From positions 1-59,211 of the IMG/VR virus record IMGVR_UViG_3300030102_004787: a stretch of 59,211 bases of DNA; one strand, written 5' to 3'. The notes below the pieces were generated by a model, which made no database searches, was not told where the DNA came from, and saw only the letters and a list, made by a program, of their open reading frames with translations. Shown piece after piece: positions 34,901-42,980 of the stretch (within the stretch, counting starts at the first letter, position 1; every line of letters begins with the position of its first letter). The DNA is from a virus. The position numbers and the translations under genes are program-made.

Positions 34901-37900
34901 GGGAGTTTAGGTTTTGCCGCAGGAGCATTGCTTGGTCCTTTAGCTCCAGGGGATATAAATGCTTTGAATGACGAAGATATTTCTAGAGCTATCATCACAT
35001 TAGACAAAAACAGTAATGAAAATCTAATTGCTAATCTAAAAGTTAAAATAGCAGAAGGTAAAATGACTGCTGATGACGCTAGTGCTATTATAAATTTTAA
35101 CGAGCAAGTACAGCAGATTGTAAATAAATACAAGGATTTGCCAGATCTTACAAAAGATGAACTTTTTGAATTAGTAAAAAAAGATGCTTTACTGCAAGAC
35201 TTAGAACAGCAATTTAATCAGGGTGGTACTGTTGCTCAAAAAATATTAGGACCCAGGATAGACAAGTTAAAAGCAGAGATGGATGCTATAGCAGAAAATG
35301 CTGTTAAGAGATCGGAGGGAAAACAAATTGAAGAAGCTGAAATAACCCCTGAACCTGAAATAGTGACGGAGCCTGCTCCTGAACCAACTGAGGAAAATGA
35401 TATTATTGAAGCAAGGAAGATTGCTTCGTTTGCTATATCTAGAGATAACAATTTAACATTAGAAGAGCTCAGTCAGGTTGCTGAGTTAATGCCCGATTTA
35501 GATATTGACATTAGTACAGACAGAGATATTAAAGCAGATGAATTACTAACTAAAATTAATGATTATGCCGTACAAAGGGAAACAGCTGATAGCGTGCAAG
35601 ATACAAGAGAAGAAGGACCTGAAAGCAGGCCGGAAGGTGAGATGGAAGTGCCACAGCAACAAGAAGAAGTCCAAGATGAAAAGCAGGTAGATGAAGATAA
35701 ACCTGAAGATGAAGGGCCAGATGAACCACAAATAGAAGTAGCTGGAGTTACATTAGAAGATGTTAAAAGAATATTAGGTGAAGACCCATCTACTGAAGAC
35801 GTGTTCTTTGAAGGTAAAGGAATTAAAAATAAGATAACTAAAATAAAGAGACACGTTTTCTCTAGAAGAAAATTCTTGCCTAAAATCTGGAGTAACTTAG
35901 TAGATCAACGAGACAATCAACAAGCAGCTGATTTGTTTAGAGCTGAGAAATTACTACAGCGATATAATGACAAACTAAAGAAACTACCTAAATCTCAACA
36001 AGAAGTTATTAACAAAATAGGTGGTTTATATTTATCTGGTGGTTTACCTAAATCATTTTTAGATGGTGAAATATCTAGAGATGAAGCCATTACTGAAGTG
36101 GAAAATCAAATTGCTGATTTAAACTTACAGTTAGAACAAACCGATAATGAGTCAGAACAAAGAAAGATTAAAGATCAAATAAACAACGGTATTGACTTCT
36201 TGTTTTTTTTATCAGATATGGATGCAGCTTTGAGTGAAGAGGGGGGTCAGCTAGTTCCCGATGATGTTATTGATATTATAACAGAAATGAGGGATATGAT
36301 AGATGATTTTTCTAAAAGCTTGATATCTGATCCAGATGTAGAAATATCCGAAAACAAAGCTCAGACCATAGAAGAAAATCTTGGAGAGTATGTTAATAGA
36401 AATTATCAAGTTTATAATGATGCTGATTGGAAAAACAAAGTTAGTGAAGAAGTAAAACAAAATGCAGAGAAGTTTTTCTTTGATCAGTATATGAAGTCTT
36501 TCAATCAACAGCAGGAAATGTTGGAGATAGGTCCAGAAGGAGGAACTTTTACGGATCCTATTACTGGTGAAAAAGTAACTGTAAAAGCGGAATCAAAGGA
36601 AGAATTAGAAAACAAACTTAGAAAAAGAGCTAAGAATAAAGTAATATCTATTTTAAGTAAAGAAGGTGCTACTCAAGTCTTAACAATATCTGACAGTAAA
36701 GGCATATTAAAAGAAAGAAAAGACATTCCAATTGAAATAAGAATGTTGATGGGAGAGTATGGTGATACAGGAAGTAAGTTTGTAACTACGGTAACTAAAC
36801 AATCATCTGTATTAAGAAATGCTCAAATGAGAGGTCGTTTTATAAAAACGGGTCTTGATAATGGTTTTATATTTAAAACAGAAGAAGAAGCTTTAGATAA
36901 TAGTGAGGGCGATCAACAATATAATGCTAAAATAACAATAGGAGATAAAACATATTACACTGCTCCTAGTGTGGCATCTGCTTATAACCAAATGAATAAT
37001 GCACAAAAGTCTTATGACTTTTTAATAAACACTTGGTTAAAGGCAGCTTCAGCAGTAAAGTGGGGAAAAACTATTGGTTCTCCAGCTACTCAAAGTGTAA
37101 ACTTTTTATCTAACACAGGTTTTGCGGCTGTGAATGGTCATTTACTTGCACCAGGTGCTGGTAAAGAAGCTAGACAAACATCGCTTTCAGAGTTGTTTAG
37201 TTTTTGGACAGACCCGAATACAAAAAAAGAACAGCAGGAGAAATACGCTAGATATATAGAACTCGGTATAGTAAATCAAAACGTTGGTTTAAATGACATA
37301 AAAGAGTTTGCAAAAAGAGGTGAAGAGAAATGGCTTGAAGACCAATTAAAAACTAATTCTAGTTGGAGGCAAGCTTTTCAATGGGCTGGTAAAGGAGCTG
37401 AAAAGTTATATGAAACAGGAGATAACTTTTGGAAAATAAAAGGGTTTGAAGTAGAGAAAAACAGATATGCTGATGCTTTATATGGAAAACCTTTTGAAGA
37501 GTTGACAGAAGCTGAGAAAAAAGATGTAGAAGAAAGGGCAGCTGAGATAATTAAAAATGTATATCCTAATTACTCTAAATTACCAGAGTATGTAAATGAA
37601 AAAAGAAGATCATCTCTTGGTCCTGCGTTTAGTTCTTTTATTGCTTTTCAGTATGAGTCTTATCGAACTATGTTTGAAACTTTGGCTTTAGCTAAAGAAG
37701 AAATGAAAAACCCGAAGTTAAGAGGAGTAGCTGGTAGAAGAATTGCTGGGGCATTAAGTTACTATGCTGCCAAACAGACTATTCTTGGAACATTAGCCTC
37801 TTCAGCTGGTTTTGCAATAGGAGGTTTAGCAGGAACATTAACGGGTGTTGATGATGAAGAGTCAGAAGAGTTATCTAAATTAAGAGATAGATACTTGCCA

Positions 37901-39109
37901 GAGTGGAGTAAAGGAAAAGGGTCTGCTATATTTACCATAAAAAATCAAGATGGAACATATAGTTATATTGATTTATCACAAATGGATCCTCATCAAAACA
38001 TTGAAAAAATAAGTATGGCATTTACTGAATCAGAAAACATAGCTGATTTTATGATTAAAGTTGTAAGTGAAGGTCTTATAAAGCCTTTTGCATCTGGAGA
38101 TATTGTGGCTCAATGGGCATCTGATTTAGCAACAAATAAAGACTTTTTAATATACAATCCTACTGATCCATTTCAAGTCATATTGAGTGATGTTCTATCT
38201 TATACCAGCAAAAAATTAGCACCTGGTATTTATTCAACTGCTGAAAAATTAATGAAAGATCCAGGGAAAGGCTTGCTTTCTTTCTCAGGAGCTAGGCCCT
38301 ATGATATAGATATACCTAGAGCATTTAATCGTAAGGTTCAGGCATTAAGATACGGAGATATAGAATATTTAATAAAAGATGGGTTAAATGATGCGATCAG
38401 AGATTATGCGAGAGATGCTAAAGTAGATTTAAAATTTTTAGATGAAAATTTTGATCAGCGATCTCAGACTCCTTTAAGTTTGGAAGGGGAAGAAATAGAT
38501 GTAATGTTAGATCCATTAACTAAGTCTATTTTTGGGGGTCTTACTTTGAGTGAATATTATGATAAGCAAAACGAAAGATATAAAGAATACATTAATGAAG
38601 CTCACTTAGATTATAAAGCTGCTATAGAAGTTTATGGTATGGACGAAAAAGATCTTCAAAAGATTATGAAAGATGAAGGTATGAGAGACGAAGAGATACT
38701 TCAAATTATGAATAACACACCCAAGGATATTGAAACTAAATATGGAAAGCTTATAAAAGCTGAAAAGATAGCAAGTCTTAAAAGAAAAATTCAAAAAGAC
38801 AAAGAAAAATTAAAAGCTGGTGGAATGTCTATTCAATCAACGAATAAGTTAAAGGATCAAATTGAGCAGAACGAAAGAAGATTTGATGTGATGACAGGAA
38901 AAACGCAGAAGGAAAACTTAAAAGAAAGACTTTCTCAAAGACCTGATCTTAGAATAAATGAAAACGATTCTCAAGAAGTTAAAGCGGAGAAGAGAAGAAA
39001 GTTAAATGAAGAGATTGAAAAAAGAATGCAGATAGGTTATTCTCAAGAAGGTTTGTATCCAAAGATAAAACAATTTAATGGTGTAGTGGATATGTTACTT
39101 CAGGAATGA
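31958..39109 (+). CDS. Giant ejection protein with large-polyvalent-protein-like C-terminus, 2383 aa
   Basis: Residues 1-720 are acidic, low-complexity and coiled-coil rich (QAKIQELEGEIQKIEEDNKA-like runs). Around 745-1000 are two hydrophobic helical stretches (KFGTVLLELLGNAAAALTLG, SLGFAAGALLGPLAPGDINA). Another acidic linker follows (1110-1270). The C-terminal third holds SAVKWGKTIGSPATQSVNFL, SSFIAFQYESYRTMFETLAL and AAKQTILGTLASSAGFAIGG, which recall large polyvalent protein-associated domains of phage ejection proteins. I see no lysozyme, protease or polymerase motif. It takes 12% of the genome and is the last gene of the rightward block. Its end overlaps the opposing HNH gene by ten bases. 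Confidence 0.78.
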   Translation: MSNQEIYEELKSIGVLKDKTFNKFQEDMKDESYKSKVQDVLGVDLQKKKDSTSISPEESMESTTVENQAPISSESSQTQVTEKVEQQSSEVEQPTEDDDSEPKTPPTSTTEVDDSWKVKYKEITGLNPDEEGVTYEQAKQGFIPNNPTSVKFRGQNFKTGSISWNSQSLGQKLSSRRYAKKYGVEDLFGKNGIYWEKGYNDAKASLELEMPEFEPEKEVVEAEVIDSSTMLDEVEVTTVSLEEATQPTDFEKLDDDSKDLVVSNITTSNPDLDPEKIEVVSVEKYTQETKPVEVADELIDEIDVVSGEQKTKAQKIQELEGEIQKIEEDNKAAEELPANLEDQKKQTLQVNKELKQQKEDQISELKQDVARQETTSEYKAKIIYDGKEMEVNAGTTTTLPEFEVVAPSKETEKVFEKQEEQFQESQYNILADEVASKIGKYSTGEESDLPSKQRVKAKIKEIVSLQDSPYDPPVEILDNEGIGREVITSEEEYSERFINDVFNEYGIEASQDEEIIPGVDRIKLRAVDENGNVTAETTIDLDIARTDLDLDLKPITGGGEGDLAIQILDPEEQRKKIQAERKKLKNFIKENARPKKVETEKDVKLSDPAELNAARKERNELLVELQKVKNATIESMLEAAMEVDELLDILSDEDSTFEEVQQAQEEYSIATKKLSDLRDDIIVKIRVIDELNDLIIESETESYKNIKEFGVPEGDVDYSLWSYSWDIFLNSFKDSIFGTFQAALELLRLPFGGLSKKDREFLRDDFDNLFSGLDADITDLEKAKANYNAGWWQKFGTVLLELLGNAAAALTLGGGSGSVGSVLMKLLPVESAGMVYERTSQRMDEDPIFDKIPEWQKTLLKDSIALVIYFLDKLGLKLSVGQLNRILIRLIEEYSKKASKSSSKGGFIKYVIDQLADPNKVVRLVEKSAIAGSGEGSTEIMQGLGEKALKDLFNLTQDEDVFKPSEVIVGNEDLIAQSMEEGSLGFAAGALLGPLAPGDINALNDEDISRAIITLDKNSNENLIANLKVKIAEGKMTADDASAIINFNEQVQQIVNKYKDLPDLTKDELFELVKKDALLQDLEQQFNQGGTVAQKILGPRIDKLKAEMDAIAENAVKRSEGKQIEEAEITPEPEIVTEPAPEPTEENDIIEARKIASFAISRDNNLTLEELSQVAELMPDLDIDISTDRDIKADELLTKINDYAVQRETADSVQDTREEGPESRPEGEMEVPQQQEEVQDEKQVDEDKPEDEGPDEPQIEVAGVTLEDVKRILGEDPSTEDVFFEGKGIKNKITKIKRHVFSRRKFLPKIWSNLVDQRDNQQAADLFRAEKLLQRYNDKLKKLPKSQQEVINKIGGLYLSGGLPKSFLDGEISRDEAITEVENQIADLNLQLEQTDNESEQRKIKDQINNGIDFLFFLSDMDAALSEEGGQLVPDDVIDIITEMRDMIDDFSKSLISDPDVEISENKAQTIEENLGEYVNRNYQVYNDADWKNKVSEEVKQNAEKFFFDQYMKSFNQQQEMLEIGPEGGTFTDPITGEKVTVKAESKEELENKLRKRAKNKVISILSKEGATQVLTISDSKGILKERKDIPIEIRMLMGEYGDTGSKFVTTVTKQSSVLRNAQMRGRFIKTGLDNGFIFKTEEEALDNSEGDQQYNAKITIGDKTYYTAPSVASAYNQMNNAQKSYDFLINTWLKAASAVKWGKTIGSPATQSVNFLSNTGFAAVNGHLLAPGAGKEARQTSLSELFSFWTDPNTKKEQQEKYARYIELGIVNQNVGLNDIKEFAKRGEEKWLEDQLKTNSSWRQAFQWAGKGAEKLYETGDNFWKIKGFEVEKNRYADALYGKPFEELTEAEKKDVEERAAEIIKNVYPNYSKLPEYVNEKRRSSLGPAFSSFIAFQYESYRTMFETLALAKEEMKNPKLRGVAGRRIAGALSYYAAKQTILGTLASSAGFAIGGLAGTLTGVDDEESEELSKLRDRYLPEWSKGKGSAIFTIKNQDGTYSYIDLSQMDPHQNIEKISMAFTESENIADFMIKVVSEGLIKPFASGDIVAQWASDLATNKDFLIYNPTDPFQVILSDVLSYTSKKLAPGIYSTAEKLMKDPGKGLLSFSGARPYDIDIPRAFNRKVQALRYGDIEYLIKDGLNDAIRDYARDAKVDLKFLDENFDQRSQTPLSLEGEEIDVMLDPLTKSIFGGLTLSEYYDKQNERYKEYINEAHLDYKAAIEVYGMDEKDLQKIMKDEGMRDEEILQIMNNTPKDIETKYGKLIKAEKIASLKRKIQKDKEKLKAGGMSIQSTNKLKDQIEQNERRFDVMTGKTQKENLKERLSQRPDLRINENDSQEVKAEKRRKLNEEIEKRMQIGYSQEGLYPKIKQFNGVVDMLLQE

Positions 39110-39474
39110 AGCTCCATATGACATCTAGAACAAAGTACATCACATTTATCTATCTCATCTTTTAGACGCTGTATAGACATACCACTGTGTACTCCGTTGC
39201 TTACAGCAAACTCTTTATTATCTTCTCTATGATGAAACTCTAAAGCTTTAACACTAAAAGTTGAATGTGTTTCTTTAGAATAACCACATTTCTGACAAGA
39301 TAATTTTTCTTTATAATTTACTAGCCAATCTTTATTTCGATATCGTAAATAGTTTTTAACCTTTCCATAACAAGTTTTGCATTTTCTCCTGTAATGTTTT
39401 TTGCCATTTTTAATTCCTGCGGACCAATAATGATCGTCTGGCAAATTTTTATTACAGGTATTGCAAACCTTCAT
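39100..39474 (-). CDS. HNH endonuclease with zinc-finger cysteines, 124 aa
   Basis: The paired CxxC knuckles at C4-C7, C32-C35, C60-C63 and C115-C118, together with the E79-F-H81-H82 core and H119/H123, give an HNH fold with structural zinc. It would cut DNA. The gene is the last of the leftward operon and overlaps the giant ejection gene tail-to-tail. It is probably either a homing-type nuclease or part of packaging/replication; proximity to replication genes favours neither. Confidence 0.8.
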   Translation of the reverse strand: MKVCNTCNKNLPDDHYWSAGIKNGKKHYRRKCKTCYGKVKNYLRYRNKDWLVNYKEKLSCQKCGYSKETHSTFSVKALEFHHREDNKEFAVSNGVHSGMSIQRLKDEIDKCDVLCSRCHMELHS

Positions 39475-39623
39475 TCCTTTATGTCTCTAGCTAATTTAAT
39501 TAACCTATCACAGTGTTTATTAACTTCACCTTGTTGTTGATCCATAAGGTCCTCATAGATCGCATCAGTACAATCGTTGATCTGTTTCATCACGAAGTTA
39601 ACATAGGTTACGTGCTGGTCCAT
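39471..39623 (-). CDS. Small helical protein, 50 aa
   Basis: It reads MDQHVTYVNFVMKQINDCTD and ends KHCDRLIKLARDIKE. The stop overlaps the HNH start (ATGA), and one base separates it from the upstream gene's stop, so it is a true member of the operon. It is acidic at the N-terminus and basic at the C-terminus, with two cysteines. The function is unknown. Confidence 0.65.
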   Translation of the reverse strand: MDQHVTYVNFVMKQINDCTDAIYEDLMDQQQGEVNKHCDRLIKLARDIKE

Positions 39624-39624
39624 T

Positions 39625-39867
39625 TTACTTATCCATAGCCTGTAAAAAACTTTCTCCCATTGAATAGTCTATAGATTTGATAGACTTGTAAATATTGCGA
39701 GACTTCTTTTTTACATTCTCCTTGTCTGTTTTGGTAGAGTCTTTACCTAGATGAGCATATAAATTGCAATCAATTCTTAGCATCTCGTCAATCTTTTCTC
39801 GATCAGACCAGCTTGAAAAGTTTATAATTTTTTCTATGTCATCGTAGTTGTATGGCAAATCTCTCAT
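39625..39867 (-). CDS. Hypothetical protein, 80 aa
   Basis: MRDLPYNYDDIEKIINFSSW onward, helical and charged, ending AMGESFLQAMDK-like. The start overlaps the stop of the DnaA-like gene (ATGA type). It has no recognised domain. Tight coupling to a DnaA-domain protein suggests a replication-linked role, but this is only context. Confidence 0.68.
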   Translation of the reverse strand: MRDLPYNYDDIEKIINFSSWSDREKIDEMLRIDCNLYAHLGKDSTKTDKENVKKKSRNIYKSIKSIDYSMGESFLQAMDK

Positions 39868-40241
39868 TTTTGTAGTTGTAATTTTAATAATTTATTTTCT
39901 TTTATCAAACTTTTTGTTATTCTTTTTAACTCTAAATAAGTTAATTCATCTAAATTTTCTTCATCAACTGTTAATAAATCTAATAAATCTTGATAATTTT
40001 TTTGAACATTAGCATCATATGTCAGTAAATTTTCTATAGTTTTTTTAGAATGTATAACTGTTGCGTGATTTTTATTAATAATATTTCCTATTTCTTGATA
40101 GGTTAAATTTTTTAAAGTGTCTTTGGTTATTTTTATAAAAAAAGCTCTTGCCTCTATGTACTTTGCTTTTCTGCATTTTTCCTCAAGATTGAGACCGTAT
40201 AACTCTTCTATCGTTTGTTTTATTATATTTAATTGATTCAT
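39864..40241 (-). CDS. DnaA domain IV-like DNA-binding protein, 125 aa
   Basis: Residues about 30-72 match the C-terminal DNA-binding domain of DnaA: A31-R-A-F-F, LTYQEIGNIINKNHATVIHS (46-65) and KKTI. The N-H-A-T-V-I-H core is the DnaA signature helix that reads DnaA boxes. There is no AAA+ domain, so it binds DNA but cannot load helicase by itself. A C-terminal helical tail follows (LDELTYLELKRITKSLIKEN). It may act at the phage origin or compete with host DnaA. A second such protein is at 47648-47947. Confidence 0.75.
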   Translation of the reverse strand: MNQLNIIKQTIEELYGLNLEEKCRKAKYIEARAFFIKITKDTLKNLTYQEIGNIINKNHATVIHSKKTIENLLTYDANVQKNYQDLLDLLTVDEENLDELTYLELKRITKSLIKENKLLKLQLQK

Positions 40242-40614
40242 TTAAGTATTTTTTTTTGTTTATTAAATCTAAGTACCTATCGCAATCTACTTCTTTGATA
40301 TCTATTAACGCTACTAACGGTTGTTTTTCAGTAAATAATGTTTCTACTTCTAGCTCAAAGAACGTAGGTATTTTTTGTGTATGTACTACACCACCATAAT
40401 TTTCAACTGTATATAAATCTTCTTGTAATGCAATTTTTAAATCATCGTGACCATCAATTATTTTATGATTTGGTTTTATTTGGTGAACAGTCTGGTTTAT
40501 TAGTTCAGCTATCTTTAAAGAAACATCAAGATCAAAATCAGTCTGTAGCTTATTCATAAAGTAGTCTTCTACTTCATAAATCATCTCCTCTGTATACTTC
40601 TGTTTTAAATCCAT
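40183..40614 (-). CDS. Hypothetical protein, 143 aa
   Basis: It begins MDLKQKYTEEMIYEVEDYFM, with alpha/beta sequence and a DDLKIALQEDLYTVENYGGV segment. The 3' end overlaps the DnaA-like gene by 59 bases and the 5' end overlaps the VRR-NUC gene by 41, both unusually long but consistent with the crowded operon. I do not recognise a family. Confidence 0.65.
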   Translation of the reverse strand: MDLKQKYTEEMIYEVEDYFMNKLQTDFDLDVSLKIAELINQTVHQIKPNHKIIDGHDDLKIALQEDLYTVENYGGVVHTQKIPTFFELEVETLFTEKQPLVALIDIKEVDCDRYLDLINKKKYLNESIKYNKTNDRRVIRSQS

Positions 40615-40825
40615 AACTTTTTAGTTCTTTAATTCTATACTTCTGCAAACCTGACAAATCTTTCCCTGGTCTTTTTATTTCAGAGAATAAAACGTCAGCT
40701 CCTTTTGGAATAGCAAGTAAGTCAGGTATTCCGTTCTTGTTAGTTAATTTTAATTTAATTACGTAATAGCCTTGCTCCTCTAGTTCTTTGATTCTTTTGC
40801 CTTGAATTTTAGACTCGCTCATCAA
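40574..40825 (-). CDS. VRR-NUC nuclease, 83 aa
   Basis: A stand-alone VRR-NUC domain of the PD-(D/E)XK group: G32-IPD35-LLAIPKG, F-S-E49-I-K51-R and L-Q61-x-x-R. D35, E49, K51 and Q61 are the expected metal-binding and catalytic positions. Such short nucleases are frequent in phages, near replication helicases, and are thought to cut branched or flapped DNA. ATG at 40825 or 40822 may be used. Confidence 0.85.
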   Translation of the reverse strand: MMSESKIQGKRIKELEEQGYYVIKLKLTNKNGIPDLLAIPKGADVLFSEIKRPGKDLSGLQKYRIKELKSYGFKTEVYRGDDL

Positions 40826-40832
40826 AACAAAG

Positions 40833-40991
40833 TTATGAAATTTGTAAGAATCTTTTTCTTATTTCAGCCCCTAAATCAGCATCGTTTGGATACATTTTAC
40901 ACAACTCTTTGATAGACAGTTTCTTAGCTTTTGGATTACTGTACTCACAGTCTTTTGTCTGTCGATACTCGTTGAGTGTTCTTTTTTTCAT
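40833..40991 (-). CDS. Small basic protein, 52 aa
   Basis: MKKRTLNEYRQTKDCEYSNP onward, ending GAEIRKRFLQIS. The ATG overlaps the stop of the next gene upstream (ATGA at 40988-40991). It has the form of a small phage protein with LSIKELCKMYPNDADLG. No function can be assigned. Confidence 0.65.
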   Translation of the reverse strand: MKKRTLNEYRQTKDCEYSNPKAKKLSIKELCKMYPNDADLGAEIRKRFLQIS

Positions 40992-41386
40992 TCAAAGTGC
41001 CTCCCTTCTTCTTTTGTTAGTTCATAAAAATATTTTTCTACAAAAACATTGTTTGCAAACTCTGTTCTATATGGACATTTTATTTTTTGTATTGGCTTTT
41101 TTAACAAATTTTCTTTCAAATCAAATAAATCGTACACGTAGATACCATCTGGATCGCTAACCACATAAAAGGGTCTTTTATTATTTGCTTCTCCTACCAT
41201 TAAGAGCTGAAAGCATTTGTCTACCTGTAAGAATTTAGTCTCGTATGCTTTATCTCTTATCTTTATCTCTAGGATAGAGTTGTCGTTATATGCATCATAC
41301 ACATCAAAATCATCTTCAGATGGTACTAAATACTTGTTGAATCTTTTGTTAAGGTTCTCTATAAATTTGATCTCCTTCTCTTTCAT
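40988..41386 (-). CDS. Possible PD-(D/E)XK-type protein, 132 aa
   Basis: Around residues 24-45 it has D-x-FDVYDAYNDNSILEIKIRD, with a D then (L)E-I-K spacing like a PD-(D/E)XK active site, followed by TKFLQVDKCFQLLMVGEANN and FYVVSDPDGIYVYDLFDL. From memory, short proteins of this kind in Bacteroidetes phages have been seen as restriction-endonuclease-like folds. The call is a guess from motif only. Confidence 0.6.
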   Translation of the reverse strand: MKEKEIKFIENLNKRFNKYLVPSEDDFDVYDAYNDNSILEIKIRDKAYETKFLQVDKCFQLLMVGEANNKRPFYVVSDPDGIYVYDLFDLKENLLKKPIQKIKCPYRTEFANNVFVEKYFYELTKEEGRHFE

Positions 41387-41495
41387 TGATTAGTTCTTTT
41401 ATTAAATAACTTACAAGCCACTCATAATCAGGATGTTTTTTAGTTGCTAATAGTTTAAACGATATCTTATCAGCTATTTTTCTTACATCTTTCAT
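41349..41495 (-). CDS. Small protein, 48 aa
   Basis: MKDVRKIADKISFKLLATKK onward, ending EGDQIYREP. It lies two bases after the helicase stop, and overlaps the next gene's start by 38 bases. It is helical and amphipathic. No family is recognised. The long overlap lowers confidence. Confidence 0.5.
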   Translation of the reverse strand: MKDVRKIADKISFKLLATKKHPDYEWLVSYLIKELINEREGDQIYREP

Positions 41496-41497
41496 AA

Positions 41498-42733
41498 TTA
41501 CAAACTTAATAAATCTCTTTTAAAGTGTCTGAGGGTGTAATCCTTTTTGTTGGATACCGCTTTGTATATTCTAGGTTCAATACCTTTTTTAGTGAATATC
41601 CAATACACCTTATTATTTAATCTGGTCTTTGTGGTCATACGATCACGACTCTGCCAATAGCTTGTCGCACTAAAATCTATGTTGTAGTACACAATGTAGT
41701 CTGCTTTACGAAGGGATATACCTTCCCTTCCGCTTACGATCTGTAAAGCTATAACCTTCCCTTTATCACTATCATCAAATGATGGTAAATCTGTTACCAG
41801 CTGATCACCAAATACTTTTTTAAGTGCATCAAGTTCTGCCTTGAACTTATAAAATATTCCTATCTTCTTATCCTTAAATGTACGTTTTATATACTCTGCT
41901 TTACTTGTATCAAGCACTGTAGTATTTCCACTTTCAAACTTAACCGTACCACTGTACATCTGGTGTAACTTAGACATTAATTTTACAGGTGTGTCTGCCA
42001 ATATTAATTCACCATCCATCTCAATAGCTCTCTCTCTTTTTAACTCCTCGCACATAGCATATACATACGGATCTATATCTACATTTAAAAAACGTTCCTT
42101 AATCTCAGATTGAAAGCCTGCTTCCTTCTGTGTGTATGATATGGTATAAGGTTGCATTAAGTGTTTTATACTTTCCCTTCCTTTGCTGTAATCCGTAACT
42201 CTGAATCCGTTGATCATCTTCTCTATCTTATTTACGTGATCATCCGCAAATCGATAGAAGTTCCTATACTTACTAAAAGGATTAAGTGGACATCCATATA
42301 CCTGGTGATACATCTGAGAGAAACTCTCTGGTGTAGGAGTCCCAGATAAAAATATAACATAAGGATTTGATACATCTATAATCTCTTTTACTTGTTTTGC
42401 TCTTTTACTTGGCTTGGGAAAAGCTCCCAATGAATGTGCTTCATCACATATAATCATATCCCATTTAATATCTGGTAGCTTATGTAATGATTCATAGTTT
42501 ATGCACCAAAAATTCCAGCACTCATTTAACTTCACCTCATCATCAGATATAGATGAAATAGCTTTCTTTTTTGTTATAAACAATATATTATCAACTTTTA
42601 ATTGTTGACAAACGGCTAGACTAGTAAATGTCTTGCCCGTTCTTACTTCCATAGCTAGATACACAAACTTGTAATGTTTTAATATATCTGTTGCTTTTTT
42701 ACTTATTTCTTTTTGATATGTTCTTAATTCCAT
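41498..42733 (-). CDS. SF2 helicase, 411 aa
   Basis: The motifs of an SF2 (SNF2/DEAD-like) helicase are in order: Q-like start LRTYQKEI (3-10), Walker A MEVRTGKT (28-35), DEAH box WDMIICDEAH (91-100), motif III SGTPTPES (130-137), ALQIVSGREGISL and the arginine-finger motif VI QSRDRMTTKTR near 365. It is shorter than most and lacks extra domains. It would unwind or translocate on DNA in replication or recombination. Confidence 0.87.
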   Translation of the reverse strand: MELRTYQKEISKKATDILKHYKFVYLAMEVRTGKTFTSLAVCQQLKVDNILFITKKKAISSISDDEVKLNECWNFWCINYESLHKLPDIKWDMIICDEAHSLGAFPKPSKRAKQVKEIIDVSNPYVIFLSGTPTPESFSQMYHQVYGCPLNPFSKYRNFYRFADDHVNKIEKMINGFRVTDYSKGRESIKHLMQPYTISYTQKEAGFQSEIKERFLNVDIDPYVYAMCEELKRERAIEMDGELILADTPVKLMSKLHQMYSGTVKFESGNTTVLDTSKAEYIKRTFKDKKIGIFYKFKAELDALKKVFGDQLVTDLPSFDDSDKGKVIALQIVSGREGISLRKADYIVYYNIDFSATSYWQSRDRMTTKTRLNNKVYWIFTKKGIEPRIYKAVSNKKDYTLRHFKRDLLSL

Positions 42734-42980
42734 TTCTCAATATTTTATCCAAATTAGCACACCTCTCATAATCCTCCTCCATCTCAAAGTGATGAAGTAA
42801 GAATAACAATTCAAACTTACTTAAAGGAGTGGTTGGATCGTGTGCGAATATTACATCTAAATTTATAAACTTAATCTCAAGATCTTCTAAATAATCTTCC
42901 AGGGTTTTACCTGACATAATAATATTATAAGAATTTACAAAAGCTTGATTTACTCTTTTATTATCGTCTATCTTTTTCAT
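42699..42980 (-). CDS. Hypothetical protein, 93 aa
   Basis: MKKIDDNKRVNQAFVNSYNI onward, acidic centre (LEDYLEDLEIKFINLD), then LLFLLHHFEMEEDYERCANL and a basic tail. The 5' end abuts the primase-helicase stop (one-base overlap) and the 3' end overlaps the SF2 helicase by 35 bases. It is sandwiched between two helicases and is therefore likely a replication accessory. Unknown family. Confidence 0.68.
   Translation of the reverse strand: MKKIDDNKRVNQAFVNSYNIIMSGKTLEDYLEDLEIKFINLDVIFAHDPTTPLSKFELLFLLHHFEMEEDYERCANLDKILRNGIKNISKRNK

Noticed and set aside
39100-39474. HNH gene as part of an intron or intein
   Set aside because: It is coupled to the leftward operon by ATGA overlap; adjacent genes are intact and no split gene is seen.
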